A DNA stretch of 53,291 nucleotides from an uncultured Lachnospiraceae bacterium (GCA_910586715.1 CAJUJG010000004.1:1-53291), one strand, 5' to 3'; positions 40,725-50,049 are shown, counted from the stretch's first letter. Notes: generated by a model from the sequence alone, not told the origin. A program made the numbers and translations.

Positions 40725-42113
40725 TTAATAATACGTAAAACAGCTCCTCCCAAATCTTAGCGTGTCTCCCGGTACTAACGCTACCGGCGTCTGAATTGCA
40801 ATCAATTCCCCATTATGTACCGTCCCGTTTGTGGAATTCAAATCACAAACACACACCTTTCCCTCATGCTCCTCAAACCGCGCATGCATTTTACTGACCG
40901 CATTATCATTAATAATAAAATCCGAAACCCCGCCAAGTTTTCCTATAGTCAACGGCAGACAATCAAGCGCTATGCTGATTTCTTTCCCATTAATCCGCCC
41001 GCGGAGAACACGTTCCTCTATCGCTTCATTCCCAAGGCAAACCGTATTATTAGAATACATAACCGATTTTTCACTATAATTCATTGCATGAGGCATTTCT
41101 TTTTTTCTTTCGTTTGTTAAATTATGAACGACATCCCTTTGTATCAACTCTTCATACACACTTTCCTCATTCTCTTCATTTAACATTGCAATTTCGCGGT
41201 TTTGCCGCACCGTCTTGACATAGCACATAAAAAACAGCACCGCCGCCACAAGCGCCATTGCCACTGCCCCATACATATAAAGCTCATTATCACCGCTAAG
41301 CTGATAATAATGAAGAATACGCGCACCAAAGATTACTGCACCCGCACAAAGTGCTACAAAAACACAAAAAATTCCACCTATAAGTTCTTTAATATCACCT
41401 TTATTTTTATATTCTACGTAATCGCTATCATTGTCATTACTGTCGTATGTTTTATACTCATTGTTCACTAAAACAAAACTGTCAGGATTTTTATTATGTA
41501 TTTCGCTATTTTCTATTTCATCGCTCCCCTTTACAACATCATTTTTGGGGATAAAATATTTCTTTATTTCATTAAGTACATAATTGGGATTTCTTGTATA
41601 CCGATATGCCTGATATCCTAACATCACTGCATCCTCGTCCGTATGGTCAATATGTGCTAAAAGTATATCTATAAACTCCATAAAAGAGAGCCGTACATTA
41701 CTTGTATAATCAGGATAACAAACAAAATTTGGTTCCATATTTTCCACATTTACATAGATAAATTCCGGTTTAATTATAATCTGCTCGCCGCTTAACAAAT
41801 ATTCCTCAAGCCTTTCAAACAAATGAATACATCCTAAAAGTACCGTACGCAAATCACCGTATTTTAACTCGTGCTTTTCAATCAGTCTGTCAAGCGGCTG
41901 TAAAGAATTAATCTCATAATAATATTTATTTTCTCCATTTATCTGTCTGTGCGTTATTGGCAAAAGACCTTTGATTTTATTCTGCAAAAGCATTTTCATT
42001 CGGTAATCACAGCCATTATTCTTTGATTTTTCAAAAAAGTCACACTGATAAAGCACCATATAATTATGATTCATATCTCTCTCATAACTTACCAATGGGA
42101 AATTTTCTTTCAT
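40725..42113 (-). CDS. DUF6382-FHA membrane protein of the Tad locus
   Basis: A 462-residue protein in three parts: an N-terminal DUF6382 domain (about 1-195; SYERDMNHNYMV, LDRLIEKHEL, IIKPEFIYVN), two membrane helices (about 245-300), and a C-terminal FHA domain (about 380-462) with IGKLGG, SKMHARF, LNSTNGT and the final strand. FHA domains bind phosphothreonine, so a Ser/Thr kinase signal is expected. In Clostridia this pairing regularly closes Tad loci. It starts 2 nt after the TadE stop and ends the operon. No kinase gene is in the window. Confidence 0.88.
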   Translation of the reverse strand: MKENFPLVSYERDMNHNYMVLYQCDFFEKSKNNGCDYRMKMLLQNKIKGLLPITHRQINGENKYYYEINSLQPLDRLIEKHELKYGDLRTVLLGCIHLFERLEEYLLSGEQIIIKPEFIYVNVENMEPNFVCYPDYTSNVRLSFMEFIDILLAHIDHTDEDAVMLGYQAYRYTRNPNYVLNEIKKYFIPKNDVVKGSDEIENSEIHNKNPDSFVLVNNEYKTYDSNDNDSDYVEYKNKGDIKELIGGIFCVFVALCAGAVIFGARILHYYQLSGDNELYMYGAVAMALVAAVLFFMCYVKTVRQNREIAMLNEENEESVYEELIQRDVVHNLTNERKKEMPHAMNYSEKSVMYSNNTVCLGNEAIEERVLRGRINGKEISIALDCLPLTIGKLGGVSDFIINDNAVSKMHARFEEHEGKVCVCDLNSTNGTVHNGELIAIQTPVALVPGDTLRFGRSCFTYY

Positions 42114-42115
42114 TT

Positions 42116-42574
42116 CTATTCTCCTATTTCATTAATTAACTTATTAATTACCCTGCAGTCTCTGATTGTTCTTGTCTGCCTGCAGCGTCTCGCCCTGCTG
42201 CTAATATCAAGCGTCAGGTCCATTTCCGGTATATACTCACATAACCATCCCATAAGCGGCATATTTACCACACAGTCATAATCAACTGTTATAAATTCTC
42301 CAAAGACGGATACATCATACTTAAAATCATGTACTGCAAAAAGTTTTTCTTCCACAAGCCTTCCTGCCGCTTCATATACCTGCGAATACGCCTCCTGTGC
42401 ACTCTTAATATGGTTTCCTGTTCCACGCAGCGCCGCCTCATACGCGCTCTGCTCCAAAATACACCTGTCATAACTGAAAAAAGCAAGAAATATCATCATT
42501 ACCGTAAACAAAAGCACCATTGGAAAAATAAGCGCTGCTTCCACTGTAAAATATCCGTTTTCAATATTTTTCAT
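42116..42574 (-). CDS. TadE-like pseudopilin
   Basis: A 152-residue TadE-family protein: short cytoplasmic start, the motif GYFTVEAALIFPMVLLFTVMM with the processing-type Glu (about 7-30), then an outside domain of about 115 residues. TadE proteins are minor pseudopilins processed by a TadV-like peptidase and needed for Flp pilus assembly. It follows the second prepilin peptidase gene by 12 nt and precedes the FHA gene by 2 nt. Confidence 0.85.
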   Translation of the reverse strand: MKNIENGYFTVEAALIFPMVLLFTVMMIFLAFFSYDRCILEQSAYEAALRGTGNHIKSAQEAYSQVYEAAGRLVEEKLFAVHDFKYDVSVFGEFITVDYDCVVNMPLMGWLCEYIPEMDLTLDISSRARRCRQTRTIRDCRVINKLINEIGE

Positions 42575-42586
42575 ATTCTTAAACCC

Positions 42587-43009
42587 TTATCCTATTGTCA
42601 TTATACATACCATGTATCCTGCAAACAAAGCAGGTATAAACGGCACTCTTGTAGTTCTGTTTCCTTTCCGCAAAACCAATATAAAAACTGACACAACTGT
42701 CATAATAATTGATGCAATGCAGACAACATAAAGGCATCTTGTAAATCCCAATGCAAGTCCTAATGCCGTAATCACAAATCCGTCTCCCCTCCCAATTTGC
42801 TCTTTACTTATCATTGATAATCCAATGGAACATAACCCAATTAAAACACCTCCTGTTATTTCCCATAATTCAAATTGATGTCTGATAACTATTTTAATCA
42901 AAGCGCCTGTCAAACTGGCAATTGCCAATGTCCAAATCATCTTCCTGCTGATTGTTTTACTCTTTAAATCCTTTATGCCCGCCGCTAAAAGCAACAACCC
43001 TATTACCAT
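42587..43009 (-). CDS. Prepilin peptidase, A24 type (second copy)
   Basis: A 140-residue membrane peptidase, four or so helices. The two catalytic aspartates of the GxGD class are seen in AAGIKDLKSKTI (D13) and GRGDGFV (about 71-77). It is unusually short; there is no N-methylation domain, as in TadV/CpaA. A second peptidase opens the operon (50072-50572). The two may serve different substrates, for example Flp and the TadE-like proteins. It lies 9 nt behind the Cys-rich TadE-like gene. Confidence 0.85.
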   Translation of the reverse strand: MVIGLLLLAAGIKDLKSKTISRKMIWTLAIASLTGALIKIVIRHQFELWEITGGVLIGLCSIGLSMISKEQIGRGDGFVITALGLALGFTRCLYVVCIASIIMTVVSVFILVLRKGNRTTRVPFIPALFAGYMVCIMTIG

Positions 43010-43018
43010 AAAAACCTC

Positions 43019-43948
43019 CTATCCACACTTACTGCATCCACTGCGTCCATCAACTTGAGATAATGGTACTGCGAAAATTGTACGTTTCAATTTACTGCAT
43101 TGAAGTGACGTATGGTATCTTGTCCCGTAATCCGTAATATACACCATACTCCGCTTTACTTTACCGCATTCCTCACAAGGATAATATTTTGCTCTGCCTT
43201 CATTTCGTTTGTCTTCCAGCACATCTATGTCTACAGGAACTATAGATAGTTTTAAATAAGTACAGACCCTGGACCTATGATATACTGTTCCTTCTGGTGT
43301 AATATAAACAATATCATCCTCAAAATTATTATTTAATGCTGCTGCCGCATTATCATAGCCTGTCCATGCACGTGCAAACATACGATTATACATTTTAAAG
43401 TCACTAAATCCAACTGCTGCCACCGGCGATTTTATTGTATATGCCGCTATCAGATCAATACAGTCATCATTTTCTAAAACGGATGATCGGGTCCAATTAA
43501 CTTGTGACATACCTCCTTTAACCAAAAAATTATCGGCATTCTCTTTTTCAAGAATTGACCTTACACAATTCGCCGCATATACATATGTAAGTCCCAATGA
43601 CTGTGCCTTCCCCGTATCCTCCCCGACAAGCTCCCTATACTCATAAGCATAAACTGCCATTTCCTTTACTGTACGATGCATCGCAGCGCTCATGTCACTT
43701 TGTATCCTATATATTTCCAAAATCGAAATAATATTTAACAGCGCAAACAGAAAAAATGGAATGACAAATGCTGCCTCTACGGTCATACTTGCCCGCAATT
43801 TATCAGAGAGGCAAAGTGACGTCCTTTTTCGTACAGAAGTTTTCACAAACTTTTTTTTAAATATTCCTTTTGATATAGATATAACGCTTTCCTCATAAAG
43901 AGCAGTCTCCCCTCCTTTTTTTCTAATTTTTCTGCCTAAAAAGGACAT
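43019..43948 (-). CDS. TadE-like pseudopilin with two C-terminal Cys modules
   Basis: A 309-residue TadE-like protein. A basic cytoplasmic part (about 1-50) precedes the prepilin motif ASMTVEAAFVIPFFLF and an outside domain. The last 95 residues hold two similar modules: VYITPEGTVYHRSRVCTYLK ... CEEC, and VYITDYGTRYHTSLQCSKLK ... CSKC. Each has Y-H, one Cys and a C-x-x-C pair, a likely metal or disulfide site. AGGGGGG lies 7 nt before the chosen ATG; an ATG nine codons earlier overlaps the upstream stop and is also possible. Confidence 0.8.
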   Translation of the reverse strand: MSFLGRKIRKKGGETALYEESVISISKGIFKKKFVKTSVRKRTSLCLSDKLRASMTVEAAFVIPFFLFALLNIISILEIYRIQSDMSAAMHRTVKEMAVYAYEYRELVGEDTGKAQSLGLTYVYAANCVRSILEKENADNFLVKGGMSQVNWTRSSVLENDDCIDLIAAYTIKSPVAAVGFSDFKMYNRMFARAWTGYDNAAAALNNNFEDDIVYITPEGTVYHRSRVCTYLKLSIVPVDIDVLEDKRNEGRAKYYPCEECGKVKRSMVYITDYGTRYHTSLQCSKLKRTIFAVPLSQVDGRSGCSKCG

Positions 43949-43971
43949 CACTTTACCCCCCTGTTTCCCAC

Positions 43972-45441
43972 TCATTCATAACACATTATTTTTTCGAAAA
44001 CAAAATCATGACCAGCTGCATCCGCAAACCCAAATCCTACTCTCATATAGTCAATACAATTATCTATCCTGAAATATCTGTTTCCTTCGGTTGCCCTAAT
44101 ATCCATTTCAACAATATCAAGACTTCGTACAACTTTTTTTTCTTTATTCATAAGCCCTAAGAGCACTCTTAAATATGCCTGATAAGACAACCCTTCCTCT
44201 TTTTTTCCACTGCTTTTAAAGTTATTTGTCAGTGCCCCTGAAAGAGATAGATTCCACTGATTCTCTTGCTTTATAAGAGGCACTTTTCCCCCATCAAGAA
44301 GGGTTCTAATATCCGTCACTGATTCTGCAAGCGACCAAACTGCTAAAAGAATTGCCTCCAGTATCGGTGCAAGCTCAGGACAGGCTATTACACTGCAAAT
44401 AACTTCTGCCACGGCTTTTGCCTGATTTTTCATATTGGAATTTCCACAAAGAGATATTAGATTACCCGCAGATCTTACTGCAAAAAGTGTAGCAAGACAT
44501 GCGGAAAGATTTGCCGCGTCATCATGATGACCATATAGAATATATTCGATTTGATAGTCTAATACACTATTTTCCTTTTTATCGCAGTAATTTCCACATA
44601 CTTTCATTAAATATTCCCCGTAAAGAAGTTCATCTATAATTCCTTTTGCTTCCACTTCACCCTCATGAACTCCAATACCGGAATTTATTTTTCCTGATTT
44701 AATACGCCCTGAATAATAATCACTTACATTGATGCATGCCTGGGAAACCTTTTTATCGCTTGGCATAATTAATTTTAAAAAGGCATCGCTTATCAGCTTA
44801 TCTATAAGCTTTGATACTTTCTTATAGGAACTGCCGTCTGACGTTTCCGTATCATATTCTGTAATCTCTTTTTCTGCAAGTGCTTTCTCAAAAGCCTTCT
44901 TCTGTTCCCTTAATTCTGATGCTACATCGCGCGTATCCATTTCATTTTTCTGTACAGTTTCTATATGCTCTTTCACCGTTTTAATAAGGTCGCCGCCATA
45001 TACTGCTTTCATATATGCAACTGCCTGTGCCTTCCAAACTGCTCCATTATCATCGGTAGCATAAGATACTTCCCTGATTTCCAAATACGGATTGGAAAGC
45101 TTCAAATAGGTAGTTCCTGCCAATATATCCTTATCCGCGTTTATATTTTTTTCCAAATACCCGGATAAATGCTTTTGTGCCAAACCGATTCCACCATTTT
45201 TGCCTCCGTACGATAAATCAATAAAAAACAATTCATACTGATTCAAAATTTCACGATTATATTCTGCAAATACAGAATCAAGCCCTAAATCTGCCGTTAA
45301 TTCTGCATGTGCTCTGGCAGCGCCTATCGCTGCGCCCTCTATGAGAGCCAAAAGCAGCGACAGAACAATACCAAATATTAGGGATACATATACTGTAAGA
45401 TACGCTTTCTCTTCTTTTTGAATTCCGCTCGTTCCGTACAT
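43972..45441 (-). CDS. DUF5702/TadG-like protein of the Tad locus
   Basis: A 489-residue protein with one N-terminal helix, preceded by KAYLTVYVSLIFGIVLSLLLALIEG (about 14-38), and a long outside part with helices and a few Cys. It matches the DUF5702 class that takes the TadG position in Firmicutes Tad loci, perhaps anchoring or capping the pilus. No transmembrane C-terminus is seen. It follows the Flp pilin by 29 nt and overlaps the next gene's possible start by 4 nt. Confidence 0.8.
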   Translation of the reverse strand: MYGTSGIQKEEKAYLTVYVSLIFGIVLSLLLALIEGAAIGAARAHAELTADLGLDSVFAEYNREILNQYELFFIDLSYGGKNGGIGLAQKHLSGYLEKNINADKDILAGTTYLKLSNPYLEIREVSYATDDNGAVWKAQAVAYMKAVYGGDLIKTVKEHIETVQKNEMDTRDVASELREQKKAFEKALAEKEITEYDTETSDGSSYKKVSKLIDKLISDAFLKLIMPSDKKVSQACINVSDYYSGRIKSGKINSGIGVHEGEVEAKGIIDELLYGEYLMKVCGNYCDKKENSVLDYQIEYILYGHHDDAANLSACLATLFAVRSAGNLISLCGNSNMKNQAKAVAEVICSVIACPELAPILEAILLAVWSLAESVTDIRTLLDGGKVPLIKQENQWNLSLSGALTNNFKSSGKKEEGLSYQAYLRVLLGLMNKEKKVVRSLDIVEMDIRATEGNRYFRIDNCIDYMRVGFGFADAAGHDFVFEKIMCYE

Positions 45442-45470
45442 CTTATATGTTCCTTCCTACTCTGTTTTTC

Positions 45471-45638
45471 TTAAATTTTATTTGCATTTGTAGTAATCTT
45501 TTTCAATATTGTTTCAACAACCTTTTTGATGCTGTCCTTAAATATAGCAACCAAAGCGATAAGCACCACAATAATCAATACAATTTCTACCGTTCCCATT
45601 CCTTCTTCTTCTTTCATAAAACATTTCAAATTTTTCAT
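45471..45638 (-). CDS. Flp-type pilin
   Basis: A 55-residue Flp1-like pilin. The 14-residue leader ends in EEEGMGTVEIV, with cleavage expected after the Gly before MGTVE, and the hydrophobic helix IVLIIVVLIALVAIF follows with a short basic tail. It is the main pilus subunit. GGAGG lies 6 nt before the ATG (45638); an upstream in-frame extension reads into the TadC gap and has no site, so it is rejected. Flanked by TadC (upstream) and the DUF5702 gene. Confidence 0.88.
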   Translation of the reverse strand: MKNLKCFMKEEEGMGTVEIVLIIVVLIALVAIFKDSIKKVVETILKKITTNANKI

Positions 45639-45664
45639 AATAATCCTCCATTTTAATATAACTT

Positions 45665-47023
45665 TTAAAAATATCCTTGAAACGCCGGTATCATAATAAT
45701 GACCATAATCATACATAGTAGCATCATCATCGGCATTAGAAGCTTTGTTCCTGCTTTTTCTCCAAGCCTCCTTGCAGTATGTTTCCTATCCTCAAAAGCA
45801 TAAACCGCTTCTTCCCGCAAAAGCACAGCAAGATTCGTTGCGCCTTTTCTGACGTTCTGCGAAAGCATTGCTGCAAGTCTGTTATATGACTGCGCCCTGC
45901 ACCGTCGTCCAAAACGTTCATACGCTTTTGTCTGCGTTATACCGCTTTCCATTTCATAAACTGTCAAAAGCATTTCTTCATAGGCGAATCGTTTTCTTCC
46001 TGTTTTTTGCATTCTTTTCTGATAATCTTTTACTACACGCTGCCACGCATTCGGAACTGTCATACCTGCTCCAATTAAAAGCGCAAGCGCACTCACAATC
46101 TCCGGATAATCAATCTTTAACTGTTCCTCTCTATCCGCAACCTGTTTTTTTAAGTCTTTGTCCGTTCCAAAATAAATTACAAGTACAAGTAAAGGTGTTG
46201 CAATCAAAAGAAGAATCCCTGTACTGTTTTTCTTATAACTCCAATTTATCTGTTCCGCATTCATTTCTGATGGAAGTGTCATAAATTTTTCATTCCTCGT
46301 CTCATCCTGTATTTTTTGAAGCGCTTCTGTAATAAGCTCTTCTTGTGATGGCTGAATTGCTTTGGAATAAATCATGCAGCTTAGTTCATGATGAACCTCA
46401 TATGTATCACAGCTTATAACTGCTGTAATTTCCACAAGTTTCGGCGTATCAAGAATATTCTGCATAAGCTTTCCTTCGCTGTCCACATATTCTCCATCTG
46501 TCTGCCACTCTACCTCAAAAGGAAATCCTTCCAAACAGTTTACAAGTTTAAAGTTATAAGAAACATTATCAAATGATGCATTTTCTCCGAGTATTGTCTT
46601 TTCAAGGAGCGGTAAAAACCTTTCCAAAAGCATATTTAACTCACTTTCATTATACAGCCGTTCTTTAACAGACAACGCAATTTCATATGTTCCAACGCTG
46701 TCCTCTGCTATAAGAGTCACATCCTTTTCTCCGTCACCATATACGTTTCTTTCAATACAGTTTTCAACAATCTTTGTCTGCGTCCCGTCTTTTATCCACA
46801 ATATTGCAGATACAATCAACCCACCCGCCATAATCATACTGCATAACGACAATTTTTTTATTACATATTCTTTTTGACGTATGTTTACGTCTCCTGTAGG
46901 ATCTAACGTTTGCAGCGCTTCCCGTACGGAGCTGTCATAAAGAACTTTACTGGAGTTATTTGATATACTGTCAAGTCTTCTATAAATAAACTCTGCAAGT
47001 TTTTTATTTCTTGTTTTCTTCAT
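45665..47023 (-). CDS. TadC-like protein with an inserted outside domain
   Basis: A 452-residue inner-membrane protein of the type II secretion F family (TadC), with C-terminal GspF-like helices (GAGMTVPNAWQRVVKDYQ, LAAMLSQNVRKGATNLAVLL, then three hydrophobic segments). Unlike usual TadC (about 300 residues) it carries, between its first helix (about 58-76) and the next (about 268-285), a soluble domain of roughly 190 residues (for example CIERNVYGDGEKDVTLIAED and VSCDTYEVHHELSCMIYSK-type strands) facing the outside. It follows TadB by 3 nt and precedes Flp by 26 nt. Confidence 0.85.
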   Translation of the reverse strand: MKKTRNKKLAEFIYRRLDSISNNSSKVLYDSSVREALQTLDPTGDVNIRQKEYVIKKLSLCSMIMAGGLIVSAILWIKDGTQTKIVENCIERNVYGDGEKDVTLIAEDSVGTYEIALSVKERLYNESELNMLLERFLPLLEKTILGENASFDNVSYNFKLVNCLEGFPFEVEWQTDGEYVDSEGKLMQNILDTPKLVEITAVISCDTYEVHHELSCMIYSKAIQPSQEELITEALQKIQDETRNEKFMTLPSEMNAEQINWSYKKNSTGILLLIATPLLVLVIYFGTDKDLKKQVADREEQLKIDYPEIVSALALLIGAGMTVPNAWQRVVKDYQKRMQKTGRKRFAYEEMLLTVYEMESGITQTKAYERFGRRCRAQSYNRLAAMLSQNVRKGATNLAVLLREEAVYAFEDRKHTARRLGEKAGTKLLMPMMMLLCMIMVIIMIPAFQGYF

Positions 47024-47026
47024 TGA

Positions 47027-47821
47027 TTACACCTCTATATCCAATATTCTGTCAAAAAGCCTACATGAAATCCCATATACAATTAATGCCGCAGTCATAA
47101 TTGCCTGTCCTGGTATATTGTGATAAAGCCCTTCAAAATAGCCCTTTGATGTAATCGATATATAAAAGATGATAAAAAACGGTATATAACGCATAATTGT
47201 CTGTTCGAGCTTTTTTTCACTCATAATGGTATCAATCTCCAAACGGACGGCATGCTTATCTCCTATCATTTCCGCTGTATTTGCAATAATTGCCTGCATA
47301 TTTCCACCGCCTCGTTTCGCAATTTGAAAAATATCTGCAAAGACTTTAATATCATCAATCTCACTTCGTACTGCCAAATTTAAAAGCACATCCTCTAATT
47401 GTTCGTTATTGGCAAGCTTTCTAAGCAGCAAACGCAGTTCAGATGCCATAAGCGCGTGCGTTCCATGCAAAAGAATAATCTCTTGATAAGCTTCCTGAAA
47501 TGCATTTTCAAGACTGTATCCCGTCTGAAGATTCGACGATACGCTCAATATGGCATCACGAAATTCTGATTCCAATTTTTGTTTTCTTTTTTGGCAAAGC
47601 TGTTCTTTTTTTCTTTTAATCATCACTGCCGCAATCGGTATAAGCAGAAAAAATGCAAATATGCTATCATAAAATAAATATGCAATTATTCCAATAAATG
47701 CACTCTCTATAATAATGTAAATTACCAGTTCTTTTTTCGTAAAGCAATATACTGCATAATTCATTATTGGAGGATGCCTTCCCCTGCCCACTGTCATTTT
47801 TTCCTTTTTAATATATTTCAT
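47027..47821 (-). CDS. tadB: TadB-like platform protein (T2SF family)
   Basis: A 264-residue membrane protein: two helices near the start (about 32-70), a cytoplasmic GspF-like domain (SVSSNLQTGYSLENAFQEAY; KRGGGNMQAIIANTAEMI) and two C-terminal helices. It forms the inner-membrane platform of the Flp pilus with TadC and is driven by TadA. GGAGG lies 12 nt before the ATG, and the start overlaps the TadA end by 14 nt. Another in-frame Met at residue 20 could also be used. Confidence 0.9.
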   Translation of the reverse strand: MKYIKKEKMTVGRGRHPPIMNYAVYCFTKKELVIYIIIESAFIGIIAYLFYDSIFAFFLLIPIAAVMIKRKKEQLCQKRKQKLESEFRDAILSVSSNLQTGYSLENAFQEAYQEIILLHGTHALMASELRLLLRKLANNEQLEDVLLNLAVRSEIDDIKVFADIFQIAKRGGGNMQAIIANTAEMIGDKHAVRLEIDTIMSEKKLEQTIMRYIPFFIIFYISITSKGYFEGLYHNIPGQAIMTAALIVYGISCRLFDRILDIEV

Positions 47822-49055
47822 GTTTCTTAATCTCCTCCCCTGCTGTCAATAGCTTCTCTATATGTGTAAGCTCATTTTCTTTTATAAGACTTCCAATAAT
47901 TCTGCCATTTTCTTCACCATTTTCCTGAAACCGATAAATTGGTTTCACCATTATTTCATTTCTCTCAAATCCTATAACTTCCGTAATCTCAAGTACTCTG
48001 CGCGATTTATCACGCAATCTGCCTAAATGAATAATTAGATCCACTCCTGACGCAATTTGCCTTCTTACAGCAGAAAGCGGTAAATCCATTCCCATAAGAA
48101 CCATTGTTTCCAATCTGGAAAGCATATCTTTTGATGAATTTGCATGTCCTGTCGAAAGACTTCCATCATGCCCTGTATTTAATGCCTGCAGCATATCGAC
48201 TGCCTCACTCCCTCTGACTTCCCCGACAATTATTCTGTCAGGTCTCATACGCAAAGATGATTTAATTAAATCTCTTATTGTAATCTCCTTTGCACCTTCC
48301 GTAGTTGCATTTCTTGTCTCAAGACGCACAAGATTTGGAATACCCTGCAACTGCAGTTCCGCAGAATCTTCAATTGTAATAATCCGTTCATTTTGGGGAA
48401 TGTAATGCGATAGCGCATTAAGAAATGTTGTTTTTCCGGAACCCGTTCCGCCACTGATAAAAATATTATATCCTGCCCGAACCAACTTTGAAAGCTCTTC
48501 CGCTACGTGCTCTGTAATTGAGCCAAACTGTATTAAGTCTTTCATTAATATTGGCTTATTCGGAAATCGCCTGATTGTTACAATCGGACCATTCAGCGCC
48601 ACAGGCGAGAGCACAATATTTACACGTGCGCCATTTTCCAGTCTTGCATCTGCAATCGGTGATGCCTCATTTACGGCCCTATTGCATTTTGCTACAATCT
48701 GCTGTATAACGTCTTCCAGTTTTTCTTTTGTGTCAAAATGTTTCTCCCACTGATATATACACCCCGATTTTTCGACAAAAATATTATCCGTACCATTAAT
48801 CATAATTTCCGTAACGTCATCAGAATCAATCAGCTCCTGTAACACATCCATTTTCCTAATGGAATAAAACACGCTTTTTGCAAGTTCCTGTCTCTGTATC
48901 AGTGAAAGCCCACAGCTACGTCCAAGTCCTATAATAAAACCATCAATTATACTTTGTATTTCTTCATCCGGCACTTCTCTCGACAAATCAATGCATTCCC
49001 GAATGCTGTTCCCTATATGCTGCCTGCACTCCTCATATCTTTTGCTATCGCGCAT
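47808..49055 (-). CDS. tadA: TadA/CpaF secretion ATPase
   Basis: A 415-residue hexameric type II/IV secretion ATPase powering Flp pilus assembly. Walker A is SGGTGSGKTTFLNAL (201-215), followed by the Asp box ITIEDSAELQL, Walker B region RPDRIIVGEVRGSEA and the His box TGHDGSLSTGHAN. The N-terminal helical domain (about 1-70) is standard. It overlaps the TadZ-like gene by 11 nt and TadB by 14 nt. It is the only clear ATPase motor in the operon, so extension and retraction, if any, may share it. Confidence 0.95.
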   Translation of the reverse strand: MRDSKRYEECRQHIGNSIRECIDLSREVPDEEIQSIIDGFIIGLGRSCGLSLIQRQELAKSVFYSIRKMDVLQELIDSDDVTEIMINGTDNIFVEKSGCIYQWEKHFDTKEKLEDVIQQIVAKCNRAVNEASPIADARLENGARVNIVLSPVALNGPIVTIRRFPNKPILMKDLIQFGSITEHVAEELSKLVRAGYNIFISGGTGSGKTTFLNALSHYIPQNERIITIEDSAELQLQGIPNLVRLETRNATTEGAKEITIRDLIKSSLRMRPDRIIVGEVRGSEAVDMLQALNTGHDGSLSTGHANSSKDMLSRLETMVLMGMDLPLSAVRRQIASGVDLIIHLGRLRDKSRRVLEITEVIGFERNEIMVKPIYRFQENGEENGRIIGSLIKENELTHIEKLLTAGEEIKKHEIY

Positions 49056-50049
49056 TTTGTTCTAAAATCCCTTTCATATGTGCTCCTAATGGAGAAACTG
49101 AGAGCTGTCCTAAGTTACAGGCAGAATCTTCCCAGCCTGTCATCAAGTCAAAGCATATACTTTTTTCAAGAACTGTTCCAAGCTCTTTTATTTCCATAAG
49201 CTGTTTAAACTGTGCATACATTGCTTTTGAAAAAGTATCCCTTGCAGATAAAAAATAGATGGCTTTACTTTTTTCGAGGAAATAATTAAAACCTTTACAG
49301 CTCTCCGTTAAATCCACCACTATATCCGTATAATTACCGCTACACAACAATGAATCTAAACATCTTATCCAATCCTCCTCTTCAATATGAAACAAATCCA
49401 TATAATCCAACGCTGGCGGAAGATAATCAACTCCGTGTATTGTTCTTTTTATCCCCTCAAGTTTATATAGAAGTTTATCTGAATGCTGCAACACAAAATA
49501 CATAAAGTCTGTCATATCCGTTTCGTATTTTACTCCCAGCAATTCCTCAAATCCCGAAAAGGGCTGCATACTTATATAAAGTACCTCATGTCCCATATCT
49601 GAAAGAATCTGTGCCGCAGTTAATGCCGTTATGCTTTGTGCTTTATGCCTGTCTGGCGAATAAAAACTTATAAGTTTTGCAGGCGCTTTTCCCCTAGTCA
49701 CAACGCTCATGCACTCCTCGTCCAAAGCAAATGCATCCAACACCTGACTGATTAGCCTTTCCATTGATTGGTACTTTGGTATAGTACTATATCCTGCAAT
49801 GTCCGTAAGACCATCCTCCTGCAAAATAAATGTTTTTTGTGCATCTATATTTATGACATCCGTGTCATATGTCCTCTCACCTACAAGCAGAATTTCAAAG
49901 CGTTCTTCTTTTGACGAAATCATCGCCTGTCTCACAGAATCAAACACTACAGCCTCAAATCCGGCAGGATTCTTTTTCAAAAGATATGCCTGCAGCATTG
50001 TCAAATACTCTTTATCCGTGTCACATATAGCTAATTTCTTTTTCTTCAT
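49045..50049 (-). CDS. TadZ/CpaE-like protein with lost P-loop
   Basis: A 334-residue protein with a receiver-like start (LAICDTDKEYLTMLQAYL, about 6-23) and a MinD/ParA-like second half (from about 125). TadZ proteins place the pilus machine at the cell pole. In this copy the deviant Walker A is gone: the strand LISFY runs into SPDRHKAQSITALTAAQILS (131-150), with no Gly-Lys-Thr. Other core blocks remain (VLYISMQPFSGFEELLG; DIVVDLTESCKGFNYFL). It is probably a positioning protein that does not hydrolyse ATP. It overlaps TadA by 11 nt. One ATGACA-N4-TGTCAT palindrome is inside (49853). Confidence 0.85.
   Translation of the reverse strand: MKKKKLAICDTDKEYLTMLQAYLLKKNPAGFEAVVFDSVRQAMISSKEERFEILLVGERTYDTDVINIDAQKTFILQEDGLTDIAGYSTIPKYQSMERLISQVLDAFALDEECMSVVTRGKAPAKLISFYSPDRHKAQSITALTAAQILSDMGHEVLYISMQPFSGFEELLGVKYETDMTDFMYFVLQHSDKLLYKLEGIKRTIHGVDYLPPALDYMDLFHIEEEDWIRCLDSLLCSGNYTDIVVDLTESCKGFNYFLEKSKAIYFLSARDTFSKAMYAQFKQLMEIKELGTVLEKSICFDLMTGWEDSACNLGQLSVSPLGAHMKGILEQNAR
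49853..49868. other. Palindrome ATGACA-N4-TGTCAT inside the TadZ-like gene
   Basis: Perfect copy, spacer TCCG, coding for DTDVI. Confidence 0.6.
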
